A DNA stretch of 33,509 bases from an uncultured Mycoplasmatota bacterium (GTDB taxonomy: Bacteria > Bacillota_I > Bacilli_A > RF39 > UBA660), in assembly GCA_900557185.1 (NCBI GenBank), contig USRP01000007.1:1-33509 (forward strand), read 5' to 3'. Of the stretch, positions 1 to 6,765 are shown piece after piece. Within the stretch, counting starts at the first letter, position 1; every line of letters begins with the position of its first letter. The notes beneath the pieces are model-generated. The model ran no database searches. It was not told where the DNA came from and saw only the letters and a program-made list of their open reading frames with translations. The position numbers and the translations under genes were made by a program.

Positions 1-15
1 TATAATTAGCTTTTT

Positions 16-85
16 TTCATATGTATATGAATTAATTAAAGATATAAATGTTTATAAAACTAAATATAAAAAAAGTTTATAAAAC
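16..85. promoter_or_regulatory. Palindrome and direct repeats upstream of the LysR gene
   Basis: The stretch in front of the LysR gene contains a 7-2-7 perfect palindrome, TTCATATGTATATGAA, at 16-31. It also contains two identical 11-mers, GTTTATAAAAC, at 50-60 and 75-85, which lie 25 bp apart (start to start). LysR-type tetramers bind paired sites upstream of their targets, so these repeats are reasonable operator candidates. Assignment to this regulator is inference, and AT-rich DNA produces such repeats by chance more often than balanced DNA does. Confidence 0.35.
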
Positions 86-122
86 ATATAAGAATTATTT
101 AATTTTATAATGTCATTATTTA

Positions 123-150
123 TGTTATACTTTTATTGAGAAAACAGGTG
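123..150 (+). promoter_or_regulatory. Probable extended -10 promoter and RBS of the LysR-rSAM/NADAR operon
   Basis: TGT-TATACT at 123-131 is an extended -10 element, which would start transcription near 138. AGGTG at 146-150 is a suitable ribosome-binding site for ATG 156 or 159. No good -35 is seen, as is usual for extended -10 promoters. It is the only clear promoter ahead of the four overlapping genes. Confidence 0.5.
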
Positions 151-155
151 ATAAT

Positions 156-1049
156 ATGATGAACAAGTATTATATTTTTATGATCGTGTATAAAAATCAA
201 AATTTCTCTAAATCGGCACATGAGTTGTTTACAACACAGCCATCGATAAGTTATGCAATTAAAGAACTTGAATCAGCTTTGAATGTAAAGTTATTTTATA
301 GAGTTCATAATGGAGTCATTCCAACAGCAGAAGCAGATGAACTTTATCAGTATTTATTAGAAGCATTTCAGGTTATTAGATTCGGAGAAGAAAAAATCAA
401 AAAAATGTCTATACTTGGAGTTGGTACTATAAAAATAGGTGTGCCAAGTCATATTGGAGTATTTTATCTAGATCATAAAATGCAAAAATTTAATAAATTG
501 TATCCCAATATTAAATTTGAAATCATTTGTAAATCAGTTTCAGAATTGAGTAAAATGCTAGAAACACACCATTTGGATTTAGTAATAGAATCAAGAAAAT
601 TGACAACAACAAAAGAGGAATTAACTCTCAGAAGTCAAAAATTATTATATTTACATTATTGTTTTATATTTCATAAGGACTTTTTTATAAAATATAATAA
701 TCTGGAAGAATTTTTAGTAGAAGTTTCAGATAATAAGTTGATCGTACCCAATATGGGGGCTCCAATTTGGAAGAGTCTAAATGAAATTTTTACAAATGTA
801 CACAAAAAAATGAACCCTAAATTTGAAGTGTGGACATCAGAAATGATACTTGATTTAGTTCTTAGAAAAATGGGTGTTGGATATTTTGTGAAAGAATTCA
901 TCCCAAAAAAAGAACAAGATTATTTAGTTATTATAGAGGATGATGGTTTTCCGAGTTGTACATTGAATGTATCATATATTCCAAAATTTCAATCAGTTAG
1001 TTCACAAAAGTTTATTAATTTTTTACAAGGAGATGAGGAAAGTGGATAA
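156..1049 (+). CDS. LysR-family transcriptional regulator
   Basis: A 297-residue protein with the LysR plan and usual length. The N-terminal winged helix-turn-helix spans about residues 1-60, with the typical run from NFSKSAHELFTTQPSISYAI to the KELE and LNVKLF segments. A two-lobed substrate-binding-like effector domain follows from about residue 90. ATG 159 is an equally good start, since the AGGTG at 146-150 sits 5 or 8 bases away. Unlike most LysR genes it is not divergent from its neighbour. Its stop codon overlaps the start of the radical-SAM/NADAR gene, so it is cotranscribed and probably translationally coupled with the three genes downstream, and presumably regulates the operon. The effector is unknown and may be a substrate or product of the encoded enzymes. 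Confidence 0.9.
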   Translation: MMNKYYIFMIVYKNQNFSKSAHELFTTQPSISYAIKELESALNVKLFYRVHNGVIPTAEADELYQYLLEAFQVIRFGEEKIKKMSILGVGTIKIGVPSHIGVFYLDHKMQKFNKLYPNIKFEIICKSVSELSKMLETHHLDLVIESRKLTTTKEELTLRSQKLLYLHYCFIFHKDFFIKYNNLEEFLVEVSDNKLIVPNMGAPIWKSLNEIFTNVHKKMNPKFEVWTSEMILDLVLRKMGVGYFVKEFIPKKEQDYLVIIEDDGFPSCTLNVSYIPKFQSVSSQKFINFLQGDEESG

Positions 1050-3153
1050 AAAGAAGTTTTTGTTATCTGATGAAACTAATATCTCAACAGATGATTTTAT
1101 AGAACGAAAAAGAATTTATCAATTATTATCACACTTACCAGAAGATTTTTTTTCAAAAATTCGACATTTGCAACCACAGATCGGATGTCTAAATGCATGC
1201 AAAATTTGTAGTAAAGATGCAAATTGCTGTATGTCATATTGGACTGAGAAACGTCAAAGAAATGTTATTTCTGCGATTAAAGTAGCTACTTTAAATTTCA
1301 GAAATAGAAAACCATATATTTGTTGGGATCGTGCAAATCATCGGAATGGAGTTATTTTTTCCTATTTGGATAACGATGTTGGAAATTATTATTATCTTGA
1401 TACTTTTATTAAATTGGCTTATCAAGAACTTGGAGTTGTGACTCGAATTTCAACAGTAGGGTATAGTAGACATAATAGTAAGTTAAATGAAGTTCATCGT
1501 AAAATTAATACATTAGAATACTTGCATTATTTAGGAGGTGTGCGCATTTCATTTACTCCATATGCTATAGGATGGAATAGTTTGGATGGCAGAAAATTTC
1601 ATCGAGTAGAGTATATTAATGATATGGCAAATATATTAAAAATATATAAACCATATTATGATTTTGCAGGGGCTGGTAATCGTAAATTTTGCGTTGAAAT
1701 TAGGTATAAGCCATTAGTATGCTTGTCAACAGTGTTTGATTTCGAATTTAAAAATCATAAAATAATTGCTACTCATAATTATTTATTTATATCTAAAAAA
1801 GTTGATCTTAAGATGGATAAATGTTATATTAAAAACCCAGATATAACAAGTATTTCTTTGACAACAGATGGTGAAGTATTTTATGAATTTAATTTATGTA
1901 CTCCAATTAAGAATCAAAAGGTTTTAGAAAATTACTTAAATGAAATAGATTTTGAAAAAATCAATCACAAAAGGACATGTGTTATATATATGCTAGAAAA
2001 CAGAGAGGGCATATACTATTCTATAAACCCTCATTTAACAGAAAATGGCAATGATGGTTTAAATATTTATCCTGTTACTAGCTTAAGAAAAAAATCTGGA
2101 TATATAATAACAGAACGTTTCTTCCTTAATGCATTATTATGCATTAAGAAAGAAAAATCAAAATTTACCTGGAAAGATGTTAATGAAGTAATAAATATTT
2201 GTCAAAATAATGCCAATTGTTATATGTTAAATGGAAAACGAGAAAAAAGCATTTATATCATGGAAGAAGTTATTCCAATGATTAAGGGATATGCTAGAGC
2301 TTTGAGAATGGCTGGATATAGTGCGAATGAATTCTTTGATGAAAATTTTACTATAGATACAGGAATTATTTGTAATTTAGGGAGAGCTTTAGGAGAATTT
2401 GCTGGGTTGACAAATTATGAAAATGAGCCATTGACACCAGTTCATGAGAAAAATTACGGGAAAATAAACAGCAAAATGACAAAGGAGGATTATGCGTGGC
2501 GATTGAGTTGTGGGTATAATGATCATATTGTGATCGAAAAATTAGAGTTGAGAAATACTGCAACAGAAGAAGGACAAGTAAAATTCCAAAAAGTGTTCTC
2601 ATTAAAAAAATTGGATGAAAAAAATAAATTTAGTGATTTGAATGATAGTTATTTAATTCCTGGTCAAGTACCTGCTAACAAAATGTATTTTTATAAAGAA
2701 AAAGGACCATTAGGGTATTTAGCTAGCTACTCTAAATATGGGTTTAAATATCACGGAATTTATTGGCCAACATTAGAGCATTATTATCAGGCACAAAAAT
2801 TTAGTGATGAAGATATACAAAGAAAAATCTTAAATGCTTCCACCCCAAAAGAAGCTTCTCAAATTGGAAGAAATCGCAATTATAAAATTAAACAAAATTG
2901 GGATGATATAAGAAATAAAATAATGTATGAAGGAATATATTTAAAGTTTAAACAGAATGAAAATATAAAGATGAAATTAATAAAAACAGATAATACAGAA
3001 ATTATTGAAGGAACTACAAAAGAAAGTTATTGGGGATGTGATATTGACGGAAGTGGAGAAAATAACTTTGGCAGATTATTAATGAAAGCAAGAAAACAAT
3101 TAATTGAAGAAGAGAGGAGAAATATTAATGAAACAAATAGAAATAACTACTAG
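1042..3153 (+). CDS. Radical-SAM-like protein with C-terminal NADAR (YbiA-type) domain
   Basis: I place the start at GTG 1042, because AAGGAG at 1027-1032 lies 9 bases upstream; ATG 1033 directly abuts that RBS. This gives about 703 residues. A CxxxCxxC motif, GCLNACKIC (Cys 49, 53, 56), matches the [4Fe-4S] ligand signature of radical SAM enzymes, and Cys62-Cys63 follow. The next ~280 residues show alternating strand and helix patterns consistent with a TIM-type barrel. Residues ~340-540 are unrecognised. Residues ~547-687 are a clear NADAR domain: YWPTLEHYYQAQKF with Glu579 as the probable catalytic residue, TPKEASQIGRNR, NWDDIRNKIM, KFKQN, SYWGCDIDGSG and NFGRLLMKAR. NADAR enzymes hydrolyse N-glycosidic bonds of riboflavin intermediates (YbiA) or remove ADP-ribose from guanine. 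The gene overlaps LysR by 8 bases and the CYTH-like gene by 26. The NADAR call is secure; radical SAM rests on the motif and fold pattern. Confidence 0.82.
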   Translation: MDKKKFLLSDETNISTDDFIERKRIYQLLSHLPEDFFSKIRHLQPQIGCLNACKICSKDANCCMSYWTEKRQRNVISAIKVATLNFRNRKPYICWDRANHRNGVIFSYLDNDVGNYYYLDTFIKLAYQELGVVTRISTVGYSRHNSKLNEVHRKINTLEYLHYLGGVRISFTPYAIGWNSLDGRKFHRVEYINDMANILKIYKPYYDFAGAGNRKFCVEIRYKPLVCLSTVFDFEFKNHKIIATHNYLFISKKVDLKMDKCYIKNPDITSISLTTDGEVFYEFNLCTPIKNQKVLENYLNEIDFEKINHKRTCVIYMLENREGIYYSINPHLTENGNDGLNIYPVTSLRKKSGYIITERFFLNALLCIKKEKSKFTWKDVNEVINICQNNANCYMLNGKREKSIYIMEEVIPMIKGYARALRMAGYSANEFFDENFTIDTGIICNLGRALGEFAGLTNYENEPLTPVHEKNYGKINSKMTKEDYAWRLSCGYNDHIVIEKLELRNTATEEGQVKFQKVFSLKKLDEKNKFSDLNDSYLIPGQVPANKMYFYKEKGPLGYLASYSKYGFKYHGIYWPTLEHYYQAQKFSDEDIQRKILNASTPKEASQIGRNRNYKIKQNWDDIRNKIMYEGIYLKFKQNENIKMKLIKTDNTEIIEGTTKESYWGCDIDGSGENNFGRLLMKARKQLIEEERRNINETNRNNY

Positions 3154-3718
3154 AGTAATGGAACCATTAGATACTGTCATTCAAAAATTACAAAATCAAG
3201 GTTTTCAAATCATTCGAAAAAGCAGAGTAGAGGATGAATATTTAACAATGCAGAAGGACCAAATAAAAAAGGAAAATATTTTACAAATTTTATCAACATG
3301 TGTATTATTAAGATATTTAAATGCAAATGGAAAAATAATGAAAAAAATTACTTATAAACATAAGATTTATCAAAATGATATTGTTATGACAGAAGAAAAA
3401 ATAAATGTTGATTGTGGTGATTTAGAATCGGCAAAAAAGTTATTTAATGCATTGAATTTCCAGGTTCTTGTAAAAGTCTCTTATGATGTCATTGTACTAT
3501 CAAATCATAAAATGGAACTTGCATTTCAAAATGTAGAAAACTTAGGGCTTTTATTGGAATATGAAAATGAAAGAGATTTTTCAGAAGAAAGTGAAGAAAA
3601 AATAATAAATGAAAAAAAACATATGCTGAACGAAATTAAACAACTAAATATTCTTATAACAGATGAATTCGATGTTAAAAAGGCATATGAACTAATAAAT
3701 AATGAGATGGGGGAATAA
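3128..3718 (+). CDS. CYTH-like (class IV adenylate cyclase / thiamine-triphosphatase superfamily) protein
   Basis: The start is ATG 3128, with AGGAGA at 3115-3120 seven bases before it, giving 196 residues. The order of elements resembles a CYTH triphosphate tunnel: a first strand KQIEITTRV, a YL pair after a helix, LLRYLN, ITYKHK, EEKINVDCGDLESAKKLFNA, a KVSYDVIVL strand, and a late acidic LLLEYEN strand. The family hallmark ExExK is degraded here (E-I-T-T-R), so catalysis by the classical metal-dependent route is uncertain. CYTH proteins act on nucleoside triphosphates, cyclic nucleotides or inorganic triphosphate. The start lies 26 bases inside the preceding gene and the stop is one base before the kinase-like gene, so all are translated together. 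Superfamily assignment is moderately confident; function is unknown. Confidence 0.65.
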   Translation: MKQIEITTRVMEPLDTVIQKLQNQGFQIIRKSRVEDEYLTMQKDQIKKENILQILSTCVLLRYLNANGKIMKKITYKHKIYQNDIVMTEEKINVDCGDLESAKKLFNALNFQVLVKVSYDVIVLSNHKMELAFQNVENLGLLLEYENERDFSEESEEKIINEKKHMLNEIKQLNILITDEFDVKKAYELINNEMGE

Positions 3719-3719
3719 T

Positions 3720-4298
3720 ATGTTTATTGTAATAACGGGTTTAGATGGATCTGGTACGTCCACTATTGCCAAAAAAATACATGAATTGGATGAAGAATCT
3801 ATCTTGTTAAAAACTCCAAGTCCAGAGTATTATAATAGGGAGATTGTAGACACTGTTATTAGAAAAGATTCAATTACTGCACATTTTTTATACTATTTAT
3901 CTTCAACTGTATACATGTCAGACTATATAAAAAATAATTTAGATTATAAAAATAATAATATTTATTGTGTTCGTTATTTGATTGACACAGTTGTATCTAA
4001 TCGTGTTGCAGGAGTTGATGTGAGTTTAGATTATAATATTTATGGAAATCACCTACTTATACCAGATGTTACATTATTTGTTTTTTCCGATGAAAATCTT
4101 AGACAAAAACGTATTACACTTCGTGGGAAAAGTGTTTTAGATAAAATTTTGGATAATGATTCAACTAGGCAAAAGTTTTTAGATGAATTTCAACACTTAT
4201 TACCTGTTGATACAACAATACTTGTTGAAAACAACCATACTGATATTGATACAATTGCTGAAGAAACATTGGGAAAAATTAAGAAATTAAAAAGGTAG
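3720..4298 (+). CDS. Thymidylate-kinase-like P-loop nucleotide kinase
   Basis: The start ATG 3720 has a G-rich RBS at 3707-3713 and gives 192 residues, slightly shorter than a typical Tmk (~205). The Walker A motif GLDGSGTST (residues 7-15) is characteristic of dTMP kinases. The middle segment YCVRYLIDTVV takes the place of the DRY/S-T segment, but the acidic residue normally before the Arg is a Val, so the substrate site differs. The PDVTLFVFSDENLRQKRI segment followed by LRGK matches the strand and LID region of the family. It probably phosphorylates a nucleotide or a related small molecule. A housekeeping role is less likely because it is the last gene of an accessory operon, one base after the CYTH-like gene. 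Family confidence is high; substrate is unknown. Confidence 0.78.
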   Translation: MFIVITGLDGSGTSTIAKKIHELDEESILLKTPSPEYYNREIVDTVIRKDSITAHFLYYLSSTVYMSDYIKNNLDYKNNNIYCVRYLIDTVVSNRVAGVDVSLDYNIYGNHLLIPDVTLFVFSDENLRQKRITLRGKSVLDKILDNDSTRQKFLDEFQHLLPVDTTILVENNHTDIDTIAEETLGKIKKLKR

Positions 4299-4334
4299 AA
4301 ATAAATTAATGTAAAATGCAATCTTAGCCATATT

Positions 4335-4343
4335 TGTTATAAT
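4335..4343 (+). promoter_or_regulatory. Extended -10 promoter driving a non-coding region
   Basis: TGT-TATAAT at 4335-4343 is a perfect extended -10. Transcription would start near 4350 and run towards the inverted repeat at 4457-4501 and the repeat element at 4523-4650. No sizeable gene follows on this strand; see the small reading frame at 4362. Confidence 0.4.
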
Positions 4344-4361
4344 ATAGCCTCAGTTTAAATT

Positions 4362-4445
4362 ATGGTTATCGCTCGTACAAAACACGATAATTACCAATAT
4401 GAAGGAGTTCATATTGTTGATATTGCAAACTGGTTGAGTCAATAA
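4362..4445 (+). pseudogene. 27-codon open frame, possibly a gene remnant
   Basis: An ATG-TAA frame of 27 codons beginning MVIARTKHDN and ending IANWLSQ. Its composition is protein-like, but no ribosome-binding site precedes it and it lies in an otherwise gene-free stretch (4299-4716). It could be the tail of a decayed gene, a small protein, or chance. I do not recognise it. Confidence 0.2.
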
Positions 4446-4456
4446 AAAGAGCATAT

Positions 4457-4501
4457 TTCTATTACGCAAAAATGAAAAAAATCAAGAAATGCGTAATAGA
4501 A
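4457..4501. repeat. Perfect 12-bp inverted repeat with 21-nt loop
   Basis: TTCTATTACGCA at 4457-4468 is the exact reverse complement of TGCGTAATAGAA at 4490-4501. In RNA this would form a stable hairpin. The T-run after it is short (TTTT near 4508), so a terminator role is weak. It lies between the kinase-like gene and the first copy of the flanking repeat element. Confidence 0.55.
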
Positions 4502-4522
4502 TAACGCTTTTGATTCTATTCA

Positions 4523-4650
4523 TACTGATTGGTACCCAGGAAACTTTCGAAGCCCTGAGTCAATTTTTTTTATTTTGATATCACATTAATATAAAAAGCA
4601 TCCAAAAGTACGATAGACAAAGGAAGATTTCAAATTCTTTCTTTTTCTGT
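4523..4650 (+). repeat. Structured dispersed repeat, copy 1 (hairpin plus terminator)
   Basis: This ~125-base element recurs at 6766-6920 in the same orientation. The first block runs from TGATTGGTACC to CTGAGTC. It forms a six-position hairpin (4534-4539 with 4555-4560, one C-A mismatch) around a conserved loop containing GAAACTTTCGAAGCC, followed by a T-run. The second block begins TTGATATCACATT, continues through AAAAGTACGATAGACAAAG, and ends in a terminator-like hairpin (AAAGGAAGA paired with TCTTTCTTT, then T-run) at about 4619-4646. Between the two copies the stem positions change together, which supports an RNA structure. Confidence 0.6.
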
Positions 4651-4716
4651 TAGAAAAAAAGACATAAAAAAAGAGTGGAAGAGAAAATACATAAGTTCAG
4701 TGTTGAATCTGAATTC

Positions 4717-5369
4717 TTATTTTAGAATATTCTCTTTCACCCATAAAATATCTTCTATAGATTTATCAATGTTAAATCTCCCATTACCAATTGGATAAAA
4801 TATAGAATAACATTTATATTCTTTTCCATTGATTTTTTTATGAATTCTTTTTTCCGACACTGTGAAACTGATATTTTTTCGTTAAGAAAAACTGTACTAA
4901 CTTGGTTTTCAAATAAAATGATTACTTTAGGATTTACTATTTCTATCTCTTTCTCTAACAAACTTAAGTATTGTTTATATACTTCGTTTTGAATAGGCCT
5001 AGCATCAAGTTGTGTACATTTACCTAAATTCGTGATAAAGATTTTATTTTTTTTCACTTCGTTATATACTTTTTCAGCAAATTCTTCATCCCATTCACTT
5101 GCTTTTTTATTCTTAATTACATGATATATGTCAATATCAAATAGATTCGTTACAACAAATAAGTCCCAAATGTTTTTTGTTCCAATCCATGGGGCTCTAA
5201 TACCATTCCAAGACGGATTTGAAGCAATATTTTTTGATGTTGGGTTCATAAAAACGAAGCAAATGTCTGGATTTTTATCACATCCACCAAAGTTAATTGA
5301 TTTTAATGATTGATTTCCATAAACTTGTTGCATCTTTTCATATTCCTTTTTTAATTCTTCTAAGCACAT
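4717..5369 (-). pseudogene. Uracil-DNA-glycosylase-family gene, frameshifted at an A7 run
   Basis: The start is ATG at 5369, with GGAGG just upstream. The uninterrupted frame ends at 4755 (204 residues), but its last residues are unlike any glycosylase. The -1 frame after the A7 run (plus-strand T7 at 4833-4839) gives KEYKCYSIFYPIGNGRFNID and ends ...DILWVKENILK at 4717. The PIGNGRFN segment fits the second active-site motif of UDG-fold enzymes. The first part has PDICFVFMNPT and a G-APW-GTK-IWDLF stretch, then FITNLGKC and VNPKVIILF, all typical of the UDG fold. The enzyme would excise a damaged or modified base from DNA. The shift may be a real mutation, a sequencing error, or programmed slippage on A-AAA-AAA. 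The gene is monocistronic, between Fic and the repeat. Confidence 0.68.
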
Positions 5370-5397
5370 ATCCGCCTCCAAAATAACTTTTTTTCAT

Positions 5398-5413
5398 ACA
5401 CATTATATCACAC
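5398..5413 (-). promoter_or_regulatory. Extended -10 promoter of the glycosylase gene
   Basis: On the minus strand TGATATAAT (plus-strand ATTATATCA, about 5403-5411) lies ~35 bases upstream of the start codon. The same TGTGATATAAT sequence precedes the Fic gene, so the two neighbours share promoter type. The rest of the 180-base gap between the two genes holds only the 11-bp repeats at 5543-5572. Confidence 0.5.
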
Positions 5414-5542
5414 ATCAGACTTTGCTTGGAATTACGTATAAAATTGAATGAGGTAATCAATTTCTTATTGCTTTTATGAGTTCTTTGCAATCCAATCTGA
5501 TTCAGAAGGCTCATTTGAAGAAAGAAGGTTAAATTTTTTTAG

Positions 5543-5572
5543 CTCTGTCATATCTCTGTCATTACTCTGTCA
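5543..5572. repeat. Three tandem copies of CTCTGTCA with 11-bp period
   Basis: CTCTGTCA occurs at 5543-5550, 5554-5561 and 5565-5572, separated by TAT and TTA. On the minus strand the last codons and the stop of the Fic gene lie within this array, so repeat number could change the end of Fic without affecting its domains. Confidence 0.7.
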
Positions 5573-6557
5573 ATTTATATTTTTTATTGGGCGATTTTTC
5601 ATTATTGTCAGTAGTTTCAATTTTCTTATCTTGAAGAAATTTTCTTAAAATTCTTCTGACTGTACTGTCAGATAGTTCTGTTTGTTCAATAATATCTTTG
5701 GCTCCAATTATAACGTTTTTCTTAATGCATTCTAATACTTTTTGTTCGTTTTCAGAAAGCAATAACATAGATTTGTCTTTCATTTCTTTTGAATTATTCA
5801 TTTCGTCTATTGTATCGTTTATCATTTTTAGCATAAACTCTATAAATTCTGTTGAGTTCCCAGCATTATTGCAATTTTGAATAGCAGTATAATATTTTTC
5901 TTGATTTTTCTTTATCATACTTTCAATAGGCAAATAAGCAAATGCTTTTTCCCAATGTGAAAGAATTGCAGTTTGCCATAATCTGGCTGTTCTTCCATTT
6001 CCATCGTGAAATGGGTGTATAAATACAAATTCATAATGGAATATAGAAGATAAAATTAAAGGATTTATTTCATCTTTAACCTCATTCATCCAATGAAATA
6101 GGTTATCCATTAAACTAGGTACTAATCTATGTGGTGGGCATGTAAAAATACATATATCTCCATCATAAACACCTTCGCCATGATTTCTAAATTTACCTGC
6201 ATCTTTTTCAATTAAAAAAGTTAGAGTTCCGTGTATTTTCTTTAAATCTTCTACAGAATATGGATTTACTTTATCAATTTGCTCATAAGCATTATAAGCA
6301 TTTTTCACTTCTTGAATATCTTTTTGTTCTCCAATTACAGGTTTTCCATTAATTACATCTTCAACTTGAAATAATGATAATTGGTTATTTTCTATTGCTA
6401 AAGATGAATGTATTGACTTTATTCTTGATTTTCTTCTCAATTCTGGGTATCTATTTAGACTTTCAAAATAATTTGCTTCTCCAATTTTTTTCATTATATC
6501 TGACACATAATTTAACATTTTATCGGTTATTGTATATGGTGGGTATTTTACTTCCAT
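5562..6557 (-). CDS. Class II Fic-domain protein (AMPylase-type) with C-terminal winged helix
   Basis: A 331-residue protein with the full Fic active site HPFHDGNGRTAR (residues 181-192), including the catalytic His and the phosphate-binding GNGR. An N-terminal inhibitory motif SLAIEN (S52 to N57, matching S/T-xxx-E-G/N) blocks ATP binding in class II Fic enzymes, so activity would be autoinhibited. The last ~70 residues contain a winged helix-turn-helix pattern (KDIIEQTELSDSTVRRILRK), typical of Fic-wHTH proteins. It probably transfers AMP (or another NMP) to a protein hydroxyl. The start ATG 6557 has GGAGG upstream and an extended -10. No separate antitoxin gene is needed for class II. Neighbouring genes suggest an accessory cassette. 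Confidence 0.92.
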   Translation of the reverse strand: MEVKYPPYTITDKMLNYVSDIMKKIGEANYFESLNRYPELRRKSRIKSIHSSLAIENNQLSLFQVEDVINGKPVIGEQKDIQEVKNAYNAYEQIDKVNPYSVEDLKKIHGTLTFLIEKDAGKFRNHGEGVYDGDICIFTCPPHRLVPSLMDNLFHWMNEVKDEINPLILSSIFHYEFVFIHPFHDGNGRTARLWQTAILSHWEKAFAYLPIESMIKKNQEKYYTAIQNCNNAGNSTEFIEFMLKMINDTIDEMNNSKEMKDKSMLLLSENEQKVLECIKKNVIIGAKDIIEQTELSDSTVRRILRKFLQDKKIETTDNNEKSPNKKYKLTE

Positions 6558-6582
6558 TTGAAACCTCCAATCATATATGTAT

Positions 6583-6592
6583 TATATCACAA
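6583..6592 (-). promoter_or_regulatory. Extended -10 promoter of the Fic gene
   Basis: Minus-strand TGTGATATAAT lies about 30 bases before the Fic start, followed by a GGAGG ribosome-binding site. The element is nearly the same as the one before the glycosylase gene. Confidence 0.5.
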
Positions 6593-6732
6593 ACTTTTTT
6601 AATATAACACAGGCCATTATTACTTTGAAGAACATTGTGATGATCAATGAGTTACTAAAGCTTCTGATTATTTAGATGTGTTTATAAAAGATAAATTATC
6701 AAATATATAGTAGATATATATTGATAAAGGTA

Positions 6733-6761
6733 TTGACCATGGCGTAGGTTGGTGATAATAT
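6733..6761 (+). promoter_or_regulatory. Promoter in front of repeat copy 2
   Basis: TTGACC (6733-6738), a 17-base spacer and TAATAT (6756-6761) form a good sigma-A promoter, with a start predicted near 6768, exactly at the left edge of repeat copy 2. The preceding sequence 6605-6732 has no intact gene; one frame reads like degraded coding sequence with stops. Confidence 0.5.
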
Positions 6762-6765
6762 TTAT

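Noticed and set aside
967..1041. Upstream starts of the rSAM-NADAR frame
   Set aside because: ATG 967 lies inside the LysR coding region without an RBS; ATG 1033 abuts the RBS; GTG 1042 has proper spacing.
3720..4298. Housekeeping thymidylate kinase
   Set aside because: The gene lies at the end of an accessory operon and the DR(Y) motif is altered, so a specialised role is more likely. The normal tmk is presumably elsewhere.
4531..4561. GAAAC and GTC in the repeat hairpin as a hammerhead ribozyme core
   Set aside because: The CUGAUGA strand and a stem II between it and GAAA are absent, so the three-way core cannot form.
6605..6732. Gene remnant in the stretch before the second repeat
   Set aside because: One frame reads protein-like (FEEHCDD...ASDYLDVF) but has stops and no family I recognise, so I did not list it as a gene.
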